Assembly (NCBI GenBank): GCA_002786065.1
Contig: NHNY01000001.1
Span: 1,054,001-1,118,000 of the forward strand
Origin: Microcyclospora pomicola
Taxonomy: Eukaryota; Ascomycota; Dothideomycetes; Capnodiales
DNA length: 64,000 nucleotides
Direction of reading: 5' to 3'
Below are positions 32,807 to 43,639 of this stretch, in pieces. The position numbers and the translations under genes were made by a program. Each line of letters begins with the position of its first letter. Position 1 is the first letter of the stretch. The notes beneath the pieces were generated by a model. The model searched no databases and was not told the DNA's origin. It saw only the letters and a list, made by a program, of their open reading frames with translations.

Positions 32807-35800
32807 CTACGCCTCCGCCTCCCCACCCGCCTCAATCGTGACCTGTCGTTTCTTTTTCCGCTTCGGCTTCACTGTCTCCTCACCCACTACCCCCGCGCCA
32901 CCATCCTCCTCGCCATTGATGATCTTCTTTTTCTTCTTGATTTTCTTCGTCGACGTCGATGGGTCTGCATCGTCATGAGTAGCTGCATTACCTTCCCCAA
33001 CAGCAACAGCAGCATCTTCACCACCCACAAACTGCGCGACGCGAGCCTTCTTCTTCTTCTTGCGCGTCACGACGGTGCCGCCCTCGTCGTCGCCGGCGGC
33101 GGTTCGCGGCTGGATGCGTTCCTGCGCGCGCTGCATCTCCAAGCGCAGGCGCTCGACCTCCTTGATTGCGCGCGCCATCTCCTCTTCTTCGGCCTGGCGG
33201 CGTTCGATGTCGAGCTGGCTGTGGGCGGCGGCGCCCGGCGTGTCGGAGAGGGAGAGAGCGGAAAGGCCGCGGCTGTCGACCTCGAGCAGGGACTTCTTGC
33301 CGCGGGTGATGGTGGGGCGGGGCGCGCTGGCGGAGAGGGCGGGCAGGTCGTCGCCTTCCAGTGTCTCGTCGGCGGCGACTTCGAAGCGGCGTATGGGCTT
33401 CTTGGCGCTGGGGATGCGACGGGTGGTGGTGGGCCGCTCGATGTCCGAGGCCACCTCGCGGCTGTCGAGCTTCAGCTCCATGACGGGGATGGCATCGACG
33501 TCGAGTTCCTCGCCGTTCTGACTGCGGAGGATGTTGTGCATTTGCTTCGCGGTGCCGGACGAGGATGGGATGTAGTAAGGGTCGTCTTTGTTGCGGTCGC
33601 GGCGTTCGGCTTTTTTTCGTTCGATCTCGTCTTGGTTCAGAGAGTCACTATCGGCATCCTGGTAGGATGACGATCGACTATTCTCTGGTGGCGATAAGGT
33701 ATCGATAGCAGATCTTTGGAAGCCCGTCCTGACAACGGTCGGCTTCTCGTGGTAGAAGCGGTAGACTTCGCCGTTTCTCTCATCATAATCTGTATCATAA
33801 TCTGCTTGCTGAAGAATCATCTGCAAGCTGGCGTTGATAGGCGCGTCGAGGTCTAGATCTTCTGGCTGCGGCACTTTACGAAGAGCCGCAGCTGAGACGG
33901 GATTCAACTCGGCTCCCATGAACAATGCCGGAATGGCTTGAGTAAGTAAGAGTGGAGGCTCGGTATAGTCATCCGTCTCAGTGTCGATCTGCTGATTCGA
34001 GATTGCCTCGGAGGCAAGACGCATCAAGTCAAGATACTCCACCGCGCGCTCCTGCACATCAAGACTCGGATGTATGGTCATCGGCTCCAAGAAATGAAGA
34101 ATCCTTGCTATAAGCAGAGAACAATTTGTGCGGCGAGCACTCGTCCAAGCGATCCGTTCGTTGCTTGTAAGCACGACGAAAATCTTGGGTATCGCTTGCA
34201 GATAATTCTTGAGTGTGGCAGCGGGCAGCTGCGTGCTCGATGAATGCAAAAGTGAGGTCAAGGTTGCGTCCGGGTCTGGCAGCATCTTGGCATACTCTCC
34301 TGCAATGAAGGCAGCAGCTGTAAGGATGCCATGACCGCCGTTTCCAGCATCTGGGAAAAGGTGCTGTCTTTGCTCGATGAGCAGAAACGATTGAGCAGCT
34401 GCGGCAGCCTCAGGACGAATAGCTTTCACTCTCACAGCGACGTTCAGCAGTTCTCTGCCAATGTCACCCGCAGTAGATTGTTCATCACCTGTTGGAGTGG
34501 TTCCGAAAGTGCCCGCAGCAGAAGATGAAGGACATTGCTTCACCAGTTCCACCAATATCCCAATATACCACTCAAAATCTGTCATCCTGGAGTATGTGTC
34601 TTGAGCACACATCTCAAGGATACGTTCGATGACTGAAGTTCTGTAATCATCCGGAAGCGGTGGTGCTTGTGATGACTTTTGTTCCCGGTTCCGCACAGTG
34701 GCCTGCATATCTTCGTCATCGTCCGCCATAGGCACAATGCCATCGTGTGACATCCGAGTATCCTTGTGATTCGGTTCTGCGGATGCCGGACTCGCATCGC
34801 GTAATTGCTTCATCAACCTTTCCACCACGATCTGTAGATTGTTCGCGTTGATCATGCCCACTACCAGATCCAAAGCACGAGTCCGGATGGAGATATCTGC
34901 GTCGTCAATGCACTCAAGAATGACATCCTGATGTTGCGAGACTAGATCCGCGTGTGAGGCAGTAATCTTCGCAAAAGCCAGCAACGCCACGTAACGCAGG
35001 TTTGGGTCACCTTCGACTACCAGCATAGCGCGCAGCTTGCTCAGACATAGCCGAGCAACCTCATCGCCCTCTGTCGTGCCTTCTGCTGCCTCCATGATCC
35101 CACCTTGTATGATGCCGTGAATACATTCATATAGCAAACTCATTGCGGGTGTCGTTTTGATAATTGACGTGAGAGGCGGCAGTAGCTTCTTCACCAGCCG
35201 TGGCTCTAAGGGCGTCAATGTTGAGAACAGCTTGATAATCTTGATAGCCATCCAGTTGTTCCCCCCTGCTGTCAACAGCTCAAATAGACGAGGCGCAAGT
35301 GGGAGGAAATCCTGCGGTCTCCGCCATCCCAACTCGCATACGACATTCACGATAGCCGCTGTGACACTGGAATCTTCACCCTCATCGAGCAATCGCTCTT
35401 TGATCTTTGGCCATGCCGGCCGCAGCGTGTCCGGGTACACGAGGGCAAGCCGATACAGCGTCACGATGGTCTTCTTGCGGATGGTCGGGTGCGAATGCGA
35501 CAGTCGCGGCAGCAGGTCCGTCAGGAGAGAGTTCGCCATGGACGGATTGATGACATGTGGTATGGCGATCAAGGGCAGCGAGATCATCGTCTTGTCCGGC
35601 GAGTTCAAGTCCTTCTTCAACAGATTCTCCGCCAGCATGAGCACCTCCGTATCCGGGCGAAAGCTCTGCACCGCTCCGAGATATCCCACACGCTTCTGGA
35701 GGTATTTCGGCGACGACATGACCTCGAGCACGTTGAACGAGGCCCACGACATGTCGTGCCCGAACATCTCCAGGTAGACCAGCTTGAGCAACGCCGTGGC

Positions 35801-35929
35801 CTTCTGGTCCATGTCCGGCCCGCGGATCTCCTTGCGGCATTCTTTCAGACATTCCTGGATGTACTCGCGCTCGCGACCTTTGTTCGCCCGCAGGCCCCGG
35901 ATGAGCTGGTAGATGTCCTTCTCGAACAT
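32807..35929 (-). CDS. APL5: AP-3 adaptor complex subunit delta
   Basis: AP-3 delta (Apl5) is a large subunit of the adaptor that carries cargo from Golgi or endosome to the vacuole. The single frame is 1040 residues, starting MFEKDIYQLIRGLRANKG. The adaptin trunk of alpha-helical repeats follows, with ECLKECRKEIRG, MDQKATALLKLVYLEMFGHDMSWA, FNVLEVMSSPKYLQKRVGYL and CELGWRRPQDFLPLAPRLF. The match is strongest to delta rather than gamma or epsilon adaptins. After about residue 720 the hinge becomes charged. The C-terminus carries several Lys runs (RKKKKKARV, KKIKKKKKI, KPKRKKKRQ) separated by acidic and Gly stretches, a region poorly conserved in the family. No intron is needed over 3.1 kb. 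Confidence 0.93.
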   Translation of the reverse strand: MFEKDIYQLIRGLRANKGREREYIQECLKECRKEIRGPDMDQKATALLKLVYLEMFGHDMSWASFNVLEVMSSPKYLQKRVGYLGAVQSFRPDTEVLMLAENLLKKDLNSPDKTMISLPLIAIPHVINPSMANSLLTDLLPRLSHSHPTIRKKTIVTLYRLALVYPDTLRPAWPKIKERLLDEGEDSSVTAAIVNVVCELGWRRPQDFLPLAPRLFELLTAGGNNWMAIKIIKLFSTLTPLEPRLVKKLLPPLTSIIKTTPAMSLLYECIHGIIQGGIMEAAEGTTEGDEVARLCLSKLRAMLVVEGDPNLRYVALLAFAKITASHADLVSQHQDVILECIDDADISIRTRALDLVVGMINANNLQIVVERLMKQLRDASPASAEPNHKDTRMSHDGIVPMADDDEDMQATVRNREQKSSQAPPLPDDYRTSVIERILEMCAQDTYSRMTDFEWYIGILVELVKQCPSSSAAGTFGTTPTGDEQSTAGDIGRELLNVAVRVKAIRPEAAAAAQSFLLIEQRQHLFPDAGNGGHGILTAAAFIAGEYAKMLPDPDATLTSLLHSSSTQLPAATLKNYLQAIPKIFVVLTSNERIAWTSARRTNCSLLIARILHFLEPMTIHPSLDVQERAVEYLDLMRLASEAISNQQIDTETDDYTEPPLLLTQAIPALFMGAELNPVSAAALRKVPQPEDLDLDAPINASLQMILQQADYDTDYDERNGEVYRFYHEKPTVVRTGFQRSAIDTLSPPENSRSSSYQDADSDSLNQDEIERKKAERRDRNKDDPYYIPSSSGTAKQMHNILRSQNGEELDVDAIPVMELKLDSREVASDIERPTTTRRIPSAKKPIRRFEVAADETLEGDDLPALSASAPRPTITRGKKSLLEVDSRGLSALSLSDTPGAAAHSQLDIERRQAEEEEMARAIKEVERLRLEMQRAQERIQPRTAAGDDEGGTVVTRKKKKKARVAQFVGGEDAAVAVGEGNAATHDDADPSTSTKKIKKKKKIINGEEDGGAGVVGEETVKPKRKKKRQVTIEAGGEAEA

Positions 35930-36523
35930 CCTCGCGCCTAGATCGGTCCTCTCACCTCCTCTTTATTGAACGATGATGGCGTGGTAATGCAAGAGAACTC
36001 CCGGGACCGTGCTGTGACTGGAAAGCTCGCATCGTGCTGTCTTCGCGATCGTTCAGAGGTTGTCGGACGGCATATGTATGTTTGTTGCGCGTAGTGGTGG
36101 TTGTTCAATGGGATGTGGAGGTCATGGCGGGGAATGCAGTGTAATCAGATCAAATCAAATTGTTGAAGTCATAGCTCTGCACCGTAACGCCGGAATAGAT
36201 CTATTATTATATAGCGACTGTACCCGAAATACGCATATGAGTACCTACTCACACTTGACAGTTCATATCAGGTCGAGAAGAACGTGAGCCGAGCTTGACC
36301 ATCGTGAACGCATCTAGAACAAAAGTACAAAATCCGCAAACGTTTCGTGAATGATTGCATCGAGCAAGGAATCGTGTAAAGGTAGCACGCGACCACTTCC
36401 TTGATTTCTACTTCAACGTCACTGGCCACTGCCAGGTATTCGCATAACTTCATATCGTTGCCTTCAAGAACATCAGCTGCCTTCAAGGCAGACTGAAGAA
36501 AGCGATCTCTACCTGGGCCAACC
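35930..36523. other. Divergent promoter between AP-3 delta and a phosphatase gene
   Basis: No gene was recognised. Both flanking genes are transcribed away from it. Confidence 0.5.
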
Positions 36524-37438
36524 ATGGACGCACCAAACGCCACTCACCAGACCGCTTCATCAGAGGCATCTTTTGACAAGATCTTGAACTTCCGCGACCT
36601 CGCGAGCATCAACACGATCAATCCAGGAAATCCCTCGATAAACCCAGGTCTCTTCTTCCGCTCCGCACGTCCAGATGCAGCCACTCCCTCCGACCGCGAT
36701 CTACTCACATCCTATTACCACGTCGAGACGATCATTGATCTGCGCACACCGACCGAGCATCTCGCGGCACGAAAGAAGTTCATCTCGTCTCCTCCGGCAC
36801 CATCTGCTCCCGCGCTCGCGCCCAGCGACCCGAAGTTCCCAATGCGTATCCCTGGGCTGGCGTACCGGGATGTCAACTTCAACGGCTCGAGCTACTCAGG
36901 GGCACTGATGCGGCAGCTGCCGTGGCATCAGACGGCGAAGCTATTCTCGCTGTACGCGGTGGGGTACCGGACGCAAGCGATCTCGGTGCTTGGATCGCAG
37001 GTGATGGCACAGCGAGGGCTGGCGGGGCTGGCGGTCGATTCGCTGGAGCACTGCGGGAAGGAGGTGCAGAGTGTATTTGCTGTGCTGGCAGAGGCGGCAA
37101 ATTATCCGGTAATGGTGCATTGCACGCAAGGCAAGGATCGCACAGGTTTGGTTGTGCTGTTGGTGTTGCTGCTCCTGGGTGTGAGTCAGGAGGCAATTGA
37201 GCAAGATTATAGGCGGAGTGCGCCGGAACTAGAGCCAGAACGCGGAGAAAAGTTGAAGGAAATCAGGAGTATTGGGCTCCCAGACGATTTCGCTGATTGT
37301 CCGGAAGATTGGGTGAAGACGGTTCGTGAGTGGCTGGATGCTCGGCATGGAGGAACGGAGGGTTACCTGGACCATTGTGGCGTGAGCCTTGACATGAGGG
37401 AAAGTGTCAAGAAGATCATGCTTGCCTCCACGAAGTAA
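36524..37438 (+). CDS. Cysteine-based protein phosphatase (Y_phosphatase3 family)
   Basis: A PTP-superfamily enzyme acting on phosphotyrosine, phosphoserine/threonine or phosphoinositide. The frame is 304 residues with no intron. The N-terminal block KILNFRDLASINTI and FFRSARPDAAT are typical of the bacterial/fungal Y_phosphatase3 group, as is TIIDLRTPTEHL. The P-loop is HCTQGKDRTG, with catalytic Cys200 and Arg206; the Lys after Gly (GKDR) is a feature of this group, and some members prefer lipids. The C-terminal part has EAIEQDYRRSAPELE. It is probably cytosolic. Substrate cannot be inferred from the sequence. Confidence 0.87.
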   Translation: MDAPNATHQTASSEASFDKILNFRDLASINTINPGNPSINPGLFFRSARPDAATPSDRDLLTSYYHVETIIDLRTPTEHLAARKKFISSPPAPSAPALAPSDPKFPMRIPGLAYRDVNFNGSSYSGALMRQLPWHQTAKLFSLYAVGYRTQAISVLGSQVMAQRGLAGLAVDSLEHCGKEVQSVFAVLAEAANYPVMVHCTQGKDRTGLVVLLVLLLLGVSQEAIEQDYRRSAPELEPERGEKLKEIRSIGLPDDFADCPEDWVKTVREWLDARHGGTEGYLDHCGVSLDMRESVKKIMLASTK

Positions 37439-37516
37439 GGAGAAGGCACTCTTACATTGCTCATACGCCGAGTTCGTCTATACGTTACACTCTACTTGGT
37501 CGTTCAGCGGTACTTT

Positions 37517-38554
37517 TCATCCCAGCATGACAACAACCAGATGCAGAAAGCCGTCACCATAAGTCGCTGCGCGGCCGAGATCCTGAAGATCAGCGCTCAT
37601 CGGCACAACAGCACCATGCAGGACAGGCTGTGCAAGCAGCGGATTACGCCGGCTTGGAAAGATGGTTGGGATGATGGTGTTGAGTGCTGTCCCCAAGGTC
37701 TGTGGCGCGCGGCTGGATGGCTGCAGGATCGGCACAAGAGCTTGCACAATCCTGACGTGTCCTGCTGCAGGCTTGGCGATGGTTTTTGAGCCTGCGGTCT
37801 CCGTTGTTTCTTCGACGACTGGCTCTGCAATAGTCGGGCTGGAGGTAGGTAGATAGATCTTCAAGGGAACGTGACGAAGCTCCATGCCAGGTGGATATAG
37901 CAGCTTGTTGTTCACAGAGTTAAACAGTCGAAGGTCATCTATCGATAGAGTCAGCGAACACGTTCCTAGCAGATCCTCAAGTGCTAAGATCTACCTACGT
38001 TTCTTGACCGCTGTCCAAAGGTTGTCCGAATCCGCCTTGCTCATGCCCATTGCCACCCTCGCAGTGCCGTTCCGGATAGCATCCGCCTCCTTCACGGCAT
38101 TGACGAACGAGTCCTGCGTCGTCCGTCCCGCCGCATCAAGCCGTATAAGCTGCTCCGCCGGGAAACTTGTGTAATGTACCGTTACCTGCCACGGTAGCGG
38201 TCTCTGCGCCTCGTCTCCCTTCCCAGCATCAGGACCCGCAGGTTCTGCGCCCGAGAGCAGATCATACAGCAATCCCGCCGGGTAATGCCACTTCAACGGC
38301 ACGCCGTCCTCGACGCTAAGCCAGGCATCATGCGCCGGGATCTCGGGGTCGATCAAGGAGGGTGCGAAGAACGCATGCAGTCGCTCCAGCAGAAAGGCCA
38401 AATACGATAATCGAGGGAACTGGATCAGGTACGGCTCCGAGTCGTTATAAGTGCGGCAGTCCGCTGGGGCCAGACGAATCTCGAGCGCAAGCGAACCGGC
38501 CCATATCTGAGATTGGAGGGAGGTGATGTTGCTGTTCGCTGGTGGGGGTGGCAT
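37517..38554 (-). CDS. ATG5: Autophagy protein Atg5
   Basis: Atg5 is the acceptor of the ubiquitin-like Atg12; the conjugate with Atg16 acts as E3 for Atg8 lipidation. Exon 1 is 38554-37999 and exon 2 is 37938-37517. They join in phase 1 across a 60-nt intron (GTAGGT..GATAG, branch GCTGAC) to give 325 residues. The open frame starts three bases upstream at a GTG, so the ATG at 38554 is chosen. Signatures: IWAGSLALEIRLAPADCRTY, EPYLIQFPRLSYLAFLL, DAWLSVEDGVPLKWHYPAGLLYDLLSG, NKLLYPPG, and PQTLGTALNTIIPTIFPSR near the end. The expected acceptor lysine lies in the conserved helical middle part (near DAIRNG). The E2 gene ATG10 is about 8 kb away on the other strand. Confidence 0.93.
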
Positions 38555-38928
38555 CACCGGCAGACGAAAGCGGCGTCGAGGCGAGGAACAGCGATTGGAG
38601 ACGAGGGCATGATGTTGATGTTCAAGTCGGGTCAGGGGAATGTCAGAATGTTGGCCACATATCGGAAGCTCACACTCGATGCCTGGTGCTGTTCCTTAAT
38701 ACGCGAGAGGCACATGTTCGACATCGAGGGAGCAGCCGTTCGTGGCGCGAGCTCGGGTGACGTAGGGACAGTAGTAGCAGCCACATCATGTGCAGACGGA
38801 CAGAATCAGGGCGCACAACCTGGTGGAACGACCATCAGCTTGCCTTCTTCCCAAATCCAGAATAGCAAACAGCTGGCATCTTGACGGCTGAAATCATTAC
38901 ACAGACAATACAAGAGTCATGTCGGGTA

Positions 38929-39659
38929 AGAGACCTCATGGGCGCGCAAGCCGCAGATCGATTCCATGTTTCTGACCCCACCTCCCAGCACCACCAGTAG
39001 ACTATTACGCTTCGCTCGAGGTTGACTCCAAGGCAACACAGCAACAGATCCGTGACGCCTACAAGAAGCAAGCACTGCGCCACCATCCCGACCGCGTGCC
39101 AGCCAACTCTCCCGAACGCGCGACCAAGACCAAGAAGTTTCAACAGATCAACGATGCCTACTACACGCTATCTGATCCTGGTCGGCGCAGAGACTACGAT
39201 GCCTCACGAAACACCTTTCACGGGTTTGGTGGCGGAGCTGCAGACTTCGAAGACGAAGCGCCAAAGACCAGCGGTGGCATGCCAGGCGGATTCCCATGGT
39301 CGGCATTTGGGTTCGGTGGCACCGCGAAGAGCGAGTCTGACGCGAACACCAAGAGTAACGAGCAGTTCGGATCCGTGTTCGAAGAGATGATGCAGGATGA
39401 GGGGATGGCAGATGGCGAGAAGAAGCCAACCAACATGTTTTGGAGTCTGGTGGGAGGTGTAAGTGGAGGAGCCATGGGCTTCATCGTCGCGAATGTGCCC
39501 GGTGCACTGGCAGGAGCGGTGGCGGGCAACAGGCTGGGAGCGGTCCGCGACAAGAGAGGAAAGAGCGTGTATAGTGTGTACCAAGAGTTGGAGCAGCCGG
39601 AGAAGATGCGCTTATTGAGTGAGTTGGCTAGCAAGGTATTTGCGCATGCGATCAGCTAG
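38929..39659 (+). CDS. J-domain (Hsp40/DnaJ) co-chaperone with C-terminal Gly-rich hydrophobic stretch
   Basis: Exon 1 is tiny (38929-38935, ATGTCGG) and joins exon 2 (38998-39659) in phase 1 across a 62-nt intron with strong GTAAGAG donor, giving 222 residues. The J domain starts at once: VDYYASLEVDSKATQQQIRD, then YKKQALRHHPDRVP with the HPD motif that stimulates Hsp70 ATPase, and FQQINDAYYTLSDPGRRRDYD. The middle is Gly/Phe-rich (FHGFGGG, WSAFGFGG). Near residue 150-190 a Gly/Ala-rich hydrophobic stretch (GGVSGGAMGFIVANVPGALA) could be a membrane hairpin. The layout fits class B/C J-proteins; the orthologue is uncertain. Confidence 0.85.
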
Positions 39660-39799
39660 AGGGCAATGTCGGTAGATTGGTCTGTGAAGCGCCAGGATTT
39701 CGGTTATAGCGCACGATATGCACGAGCGGAGACCTTGTATAGGGCAGGGTCTCCATGCGGTTTGCAATTTGGTCCACTCGTGACTTTGTGAATCTTAAC

Positions 39800-40835
39800 T
39801 CATCGTGCTACTTTGGAGGTATCCTTGTCTAGAAGCTCCCGGGCGGCGACAAGCTCGGGTTTTGAGTAACCATCCCAACCTTTCTCACCTGATGAGCTCC
39901 GTCTCAAGATCTCCGCGAGCTTGCTTGTTGCCATCTCGTTGAGCTTCTGTACCGCGTCCAAAGATGGAGCGGCAAGGGCCCCCGTTACCGGGTCTGCTGA
40001 TGCTGTTTGCGGTCCTTTCGAGCTCGACATGATCTGAAGTAGTCGCATCGTAGTCTAGCAGGTCAGCATACTTCGAAACAACTCCTTCCTATCCAGCAGT
40101 ACTCACCAGCTTTAAGCCGTAGTATCCTCGAAGGTAGTCATCGCACAGCTCTACACTTCTGCAATACCGCCTCATGCTCTCCACCAAGCCCTTCAATTGC
40201 TCCCCGCCTTCCGCCTTCTGTGCAGCTAGATATGAAACCTCGCCCATCCGCGCCTGCATGTTCCACGCGTTCGGCGTTACGAGTAACACCTCTTCCAAGC
40301 AGAACAAAGCTTGCTCGTACATCCCTTGCGAAAGATATAAATCAGACAGTTCTGACCATGCCTCCGCGTCAATCGGGCTGGCGTCCAGAAGCGTGGTGAG
40401 TGCGGTGATGGCATCTGCAGTCCGGCCCATACTCCGCAGCAACGCCGCACGTCTCTTGCGTATTGAGAAAGTGGCAGGCTCCTCTTTGAGTATCTCCTCG
40501 TACCAAGTCAGCACGCCAGCCAGCTCAATGTCATTCTTCGCCGTCGCTTCCTTGTAAAGCCCCGCGAAGGCAAGGACGCGTTCGTTTTGTCTCCCGAAAC
40601 GTTCCGTCAACTCCTCCAGGCAGAGATATGCGGATTGGTTGTCGCCGGTACGTAGACATGCTAGGTAGATGTTCTCGTAGGAGGTCCACTTCTCTTGCGA
40701 TTCGTTGTTGATCAGAAGATTGAGCGGGTATGGCAGCGACCATGAGGATTGTGAGGAGAAGAAGGCTGATGCTTTTTGCGAGAGCGCGAGCGCCTGCTCC
40801 GGGGAGGCGGAAGTCGGTGGTTGTAACAAAGACAT
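39800..40835 (-). CDS. EMC2: ER membrane protein complex subunit 2 (TPR protein)
   Basis: EMC2 is the cytosolic TPR subunit of the ER membrane complex, an insertase for tail-anchored and multi-spanning proteins. Exons 40835-40107 and 40054-39800 join in phase 0 across a 52-nt intron (GTGAGT..GCTAG, branch GCTGACC) to give 327 residues. TPR-like repeats run over most of exon 1: YENIYLACLRTGDNQSAYLCL, GVLTWYEEILKEEP, RKRRAALLRSMGRTADAITAL, DAEAWSELSDLYLSQGMYEQALFCLEE. The typical DYLRGYYGLKL precedes the intron. Without splicing the frame ends five codons later, so the C-terminal 84 residues depend on the intron call. Confidence 0.9.
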
Positions 40836-41700
40836 GCTTGTGGTGTGTGCAACGAGAGATGTACTGGGTTGTTCTCACATGTATGCTTGAAGCTCTACTA
40901 CCACGTGCAGCCAGGGTTCATGCGAGGTATCACCGTAACACCTCAGGCAGCAATGTCTCATCCTTCCGCCACTTCCGCTGCGCAACACCACTTGATGTGG
41001 ATTCTACTTACGACATACAGTACTTGGACTCAACATTGTCTTCCTGCATGTGAGATGCGTGAAACATGTCTCCGTACATGTACGTTTCTCATGCGGCATT
41101 GATCGGATGACATCTACGAAGCTGCTGCAGTACCGGCCTGCAGTGCCGCCCTTCATGCATCAAGCGGCAGGAATAGCCAGAGATCTCGATGATCGCCAGA
41201 GCTTGAAGAAACTTCAGCTACTTCTCCCGACTTGAAGCATGCCAAGTCACTCCCACCCTCGACGAACACAAGCGCTCTCCGAGGGCATAACGGTTGAGAC
41301 GGCATTCACAGATCTTGGAAGTGCAGCTATGCCCGACATGCCGTAGTACCTGCAGCAGCACATATGGTTCTGCAGCAGTATCGCCCACTGGCCCCGCCGA
41401 CGTAGACACTTCACTCGTGGGCTAGCAGTGTCGACGTCGTTAGCAGCAAAGATCGACATCACTTCGCTCCGCGAGCGGTCAAGCTCACAGTCTTGCAGTG
41501 ACATGCCTGAAGGTGGAATCAACCATCTACACGTCGGCGGCGCTGCCTTCACCGATATGCAGCACGAGATATAAAGATCTGGAGAAGGTGCAGTGATTTT
41601 CGCTTTCTTCTCAGTGTTTTCAATAGCCTTCGTCACTTTCTCGCCCATCGCACGTCAAGAGACCTTTCAAGCACAACTCCCACTATCGTTACCAGCAAAC
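40836..41700. other. Divergent intergenic region, no gene seen
   Basis: The EMC2 promoter is on the left and the leader of a small secreted protein on the right. No conserved frame was found. Confidence 0.45.
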
Positions 41701-42083
41701 ATGCGTTTCACTATCGTTTTCGGTCTGCTCGCGACCCTGGCGATTGCCGCCCCCATTGGCAGCCCTTCCGAATCTGCCCTCCGCAGCCGCCAGACCAACA
41801 ATGCAGGCTCCACCTCCACTTCCACCTCGAACAACGAAGGCTTGCTCGGTCTTGGTGTGACCGGTGGCTCTGCTTCCGCCGCTGAGGACGGCGCAAGCAC
41901 TAGCTCCACGAGCACTTCTGAGTGCGGTATGCCTTTGGCCCTCTCTGCGTCCTGAGATGGTTTCGTGCTGACTTTGTCCTTTCTCCTTTCTCAGGCTTGG
42001 TCTCTTGTGCTGGTAGCTCCAGTGCCGCAGGACCCAATGGCACCTCCGCCGATTCTGGCGACTCGAAGAAATTCAGGCTTTGA
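41701..42083 (+). CDS. Small secreted Ser/Thr/Gly-rich protein
   Basis: Exons 41701-41926 and 41995-42083 join in phase 1 across a 68-nt intron (GTATGC..TCTCAG, branch GCTGAC) to give 104 residues. A clear signal peptide opens it: MRFTIVFGLLATLAIAAP. A possible Kex2-like site (RSRQ) follows at about residue 30. The rest is low complexity (STSTSTSNNE, SSTSTSE) and likely O-glycosylated. It has only two cysteines, close together (ECGLVSC). There is no GPI signal, as the end is hydrophilic (DSKKFRL). I know no family. Size and secretion allow an effector or cell-wall role, but nothing here proves one. Confidence 0.7.
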
Positions 42084-43639
42084 GCTTCGCATGGTTGACG
42101 AGATGAAATGACTGCATATATGTTCACGAATGACGCCGTATGGCTGATGAACGACTTTACGAGCGTGGTTCGCTAGATGCCAATACAGTATATATGATGA
42201 ATGACCAGAGACGCCTTGAGTTCTACATTACCGTGCAATATTGCCAGTTGCTTTCTACAACATCAACATCGTGGCTGTGTGACGCCTTACCATATGCTGC
42301 AGTTGGCATTAGTTCAGACGACTCCCAAAATTCCCAAGAGATCTCGACTGTCTTTCTCCGCTAAGCATACCTACCTATGTACCCATCATACTCAACTGCC
42401 TCTGAAGTCATGTATTGCTCTTCGCGCTTTGGGGAGTGTCTTCACGAACAAGCACAAGTCCATAATGTCACACCCGTAGACGTACAATGCCGTCCAACGT
42501 GGCAATCCTGGCACTCCACGTGCAGGTCACCGCCGAGAAGATTCCGCTGGAACGACCAACGTTGCCATAGCAGTGGGTCGGAAACAGGTACGAGCGGACC
42601 TTCGCGCCCGGGTCGACCGAAGCCATCGAACGAGGCCGACAGCAACGAGCACGATCATCTGGTAGAGTATAGAATCTTCGTCCTATAGTTCCGCGGGGAA
42701 TTTGGGAGCGCTGGCAACGCTGCAGCGCTACTACGCCGAATCCGCGCATACGGCGTCTTGAGAGAGGTAAGCGCCTGACGACGAGCTGCATTCAAAGCCG
42801 AAAACAGACCCATCGCATGCGTGGTTCGGCTGACATCGATCGCCGCGGTGCGTGAATAATAAGATGATCCACCATATGGGCGGAAGTTGATTCGCGCACC
42901 GAGTGGTGGTTCTTGAGCTGGGCAAAGCGTAATAAAGTGTCACCGTCCGGTGGGGGAATTGAAGGTTTGGCAGCCACTTGAGGATATTATTACTTCACTC
43001 TGCATGACCCACGAGATCGTGGTTATGATAGCTTCTTCAATGCTTCACGCACACCTCGTCTTCTTCGTCTTCTTATGATTTTCACTCCTCTGGAATTATC
43101 ATCTGGTTGCCGTGGTTCGGGGAATTGATTGCCGGGACAACATCGATTCTCGCCTGTACGTCTCCCCGTACCTGAATGCCACTTATATCATGCGTCCCCC
43201 GTACCTTAGTAGCATATCACATTTTCGGGACTGACCAACCTCCTCTCTACAGCGAGGGCCTTCCTGTGTCACCAGCGCGCATATTTGCCAATCTGCGCCT
43301 GACACCACCAGTGACACTTGCTCGAGCACCTTGCGTTCCAGTCCCCGGTCCTCCATCAGTGTCGAGCAAGATATGGATCGTAACTGAGTGATGGATCGTC
43401 CGCACACCGGAGCATAGGAAGATCGACACTACATCTATGAGATTCCGAGGACGTGTCGGTTCACAGTGTTGGGGTGATCGTTGCCAGCACCATCAGTAAC
43501 AGCTTGGAGCTCCGCCTACCACCGGACACCACCCTCCCCAAGGTCACCGCTCGGTTGCGATTGCTACACCGACCCGTCCTGTCTCAGAGGCTATACCGTC
43601 CCGCTCCGCTCTACCCAGCCTCTCACCTTGCGAGCCACG
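42084..43639. other. Intergenic and probable long leader of the velvet gene
   Basis: No gene was supported. Velvet genes often have long leaders; some of the 1.5 kb may be transcribed for that reason (inference). Confidence 0.45.
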
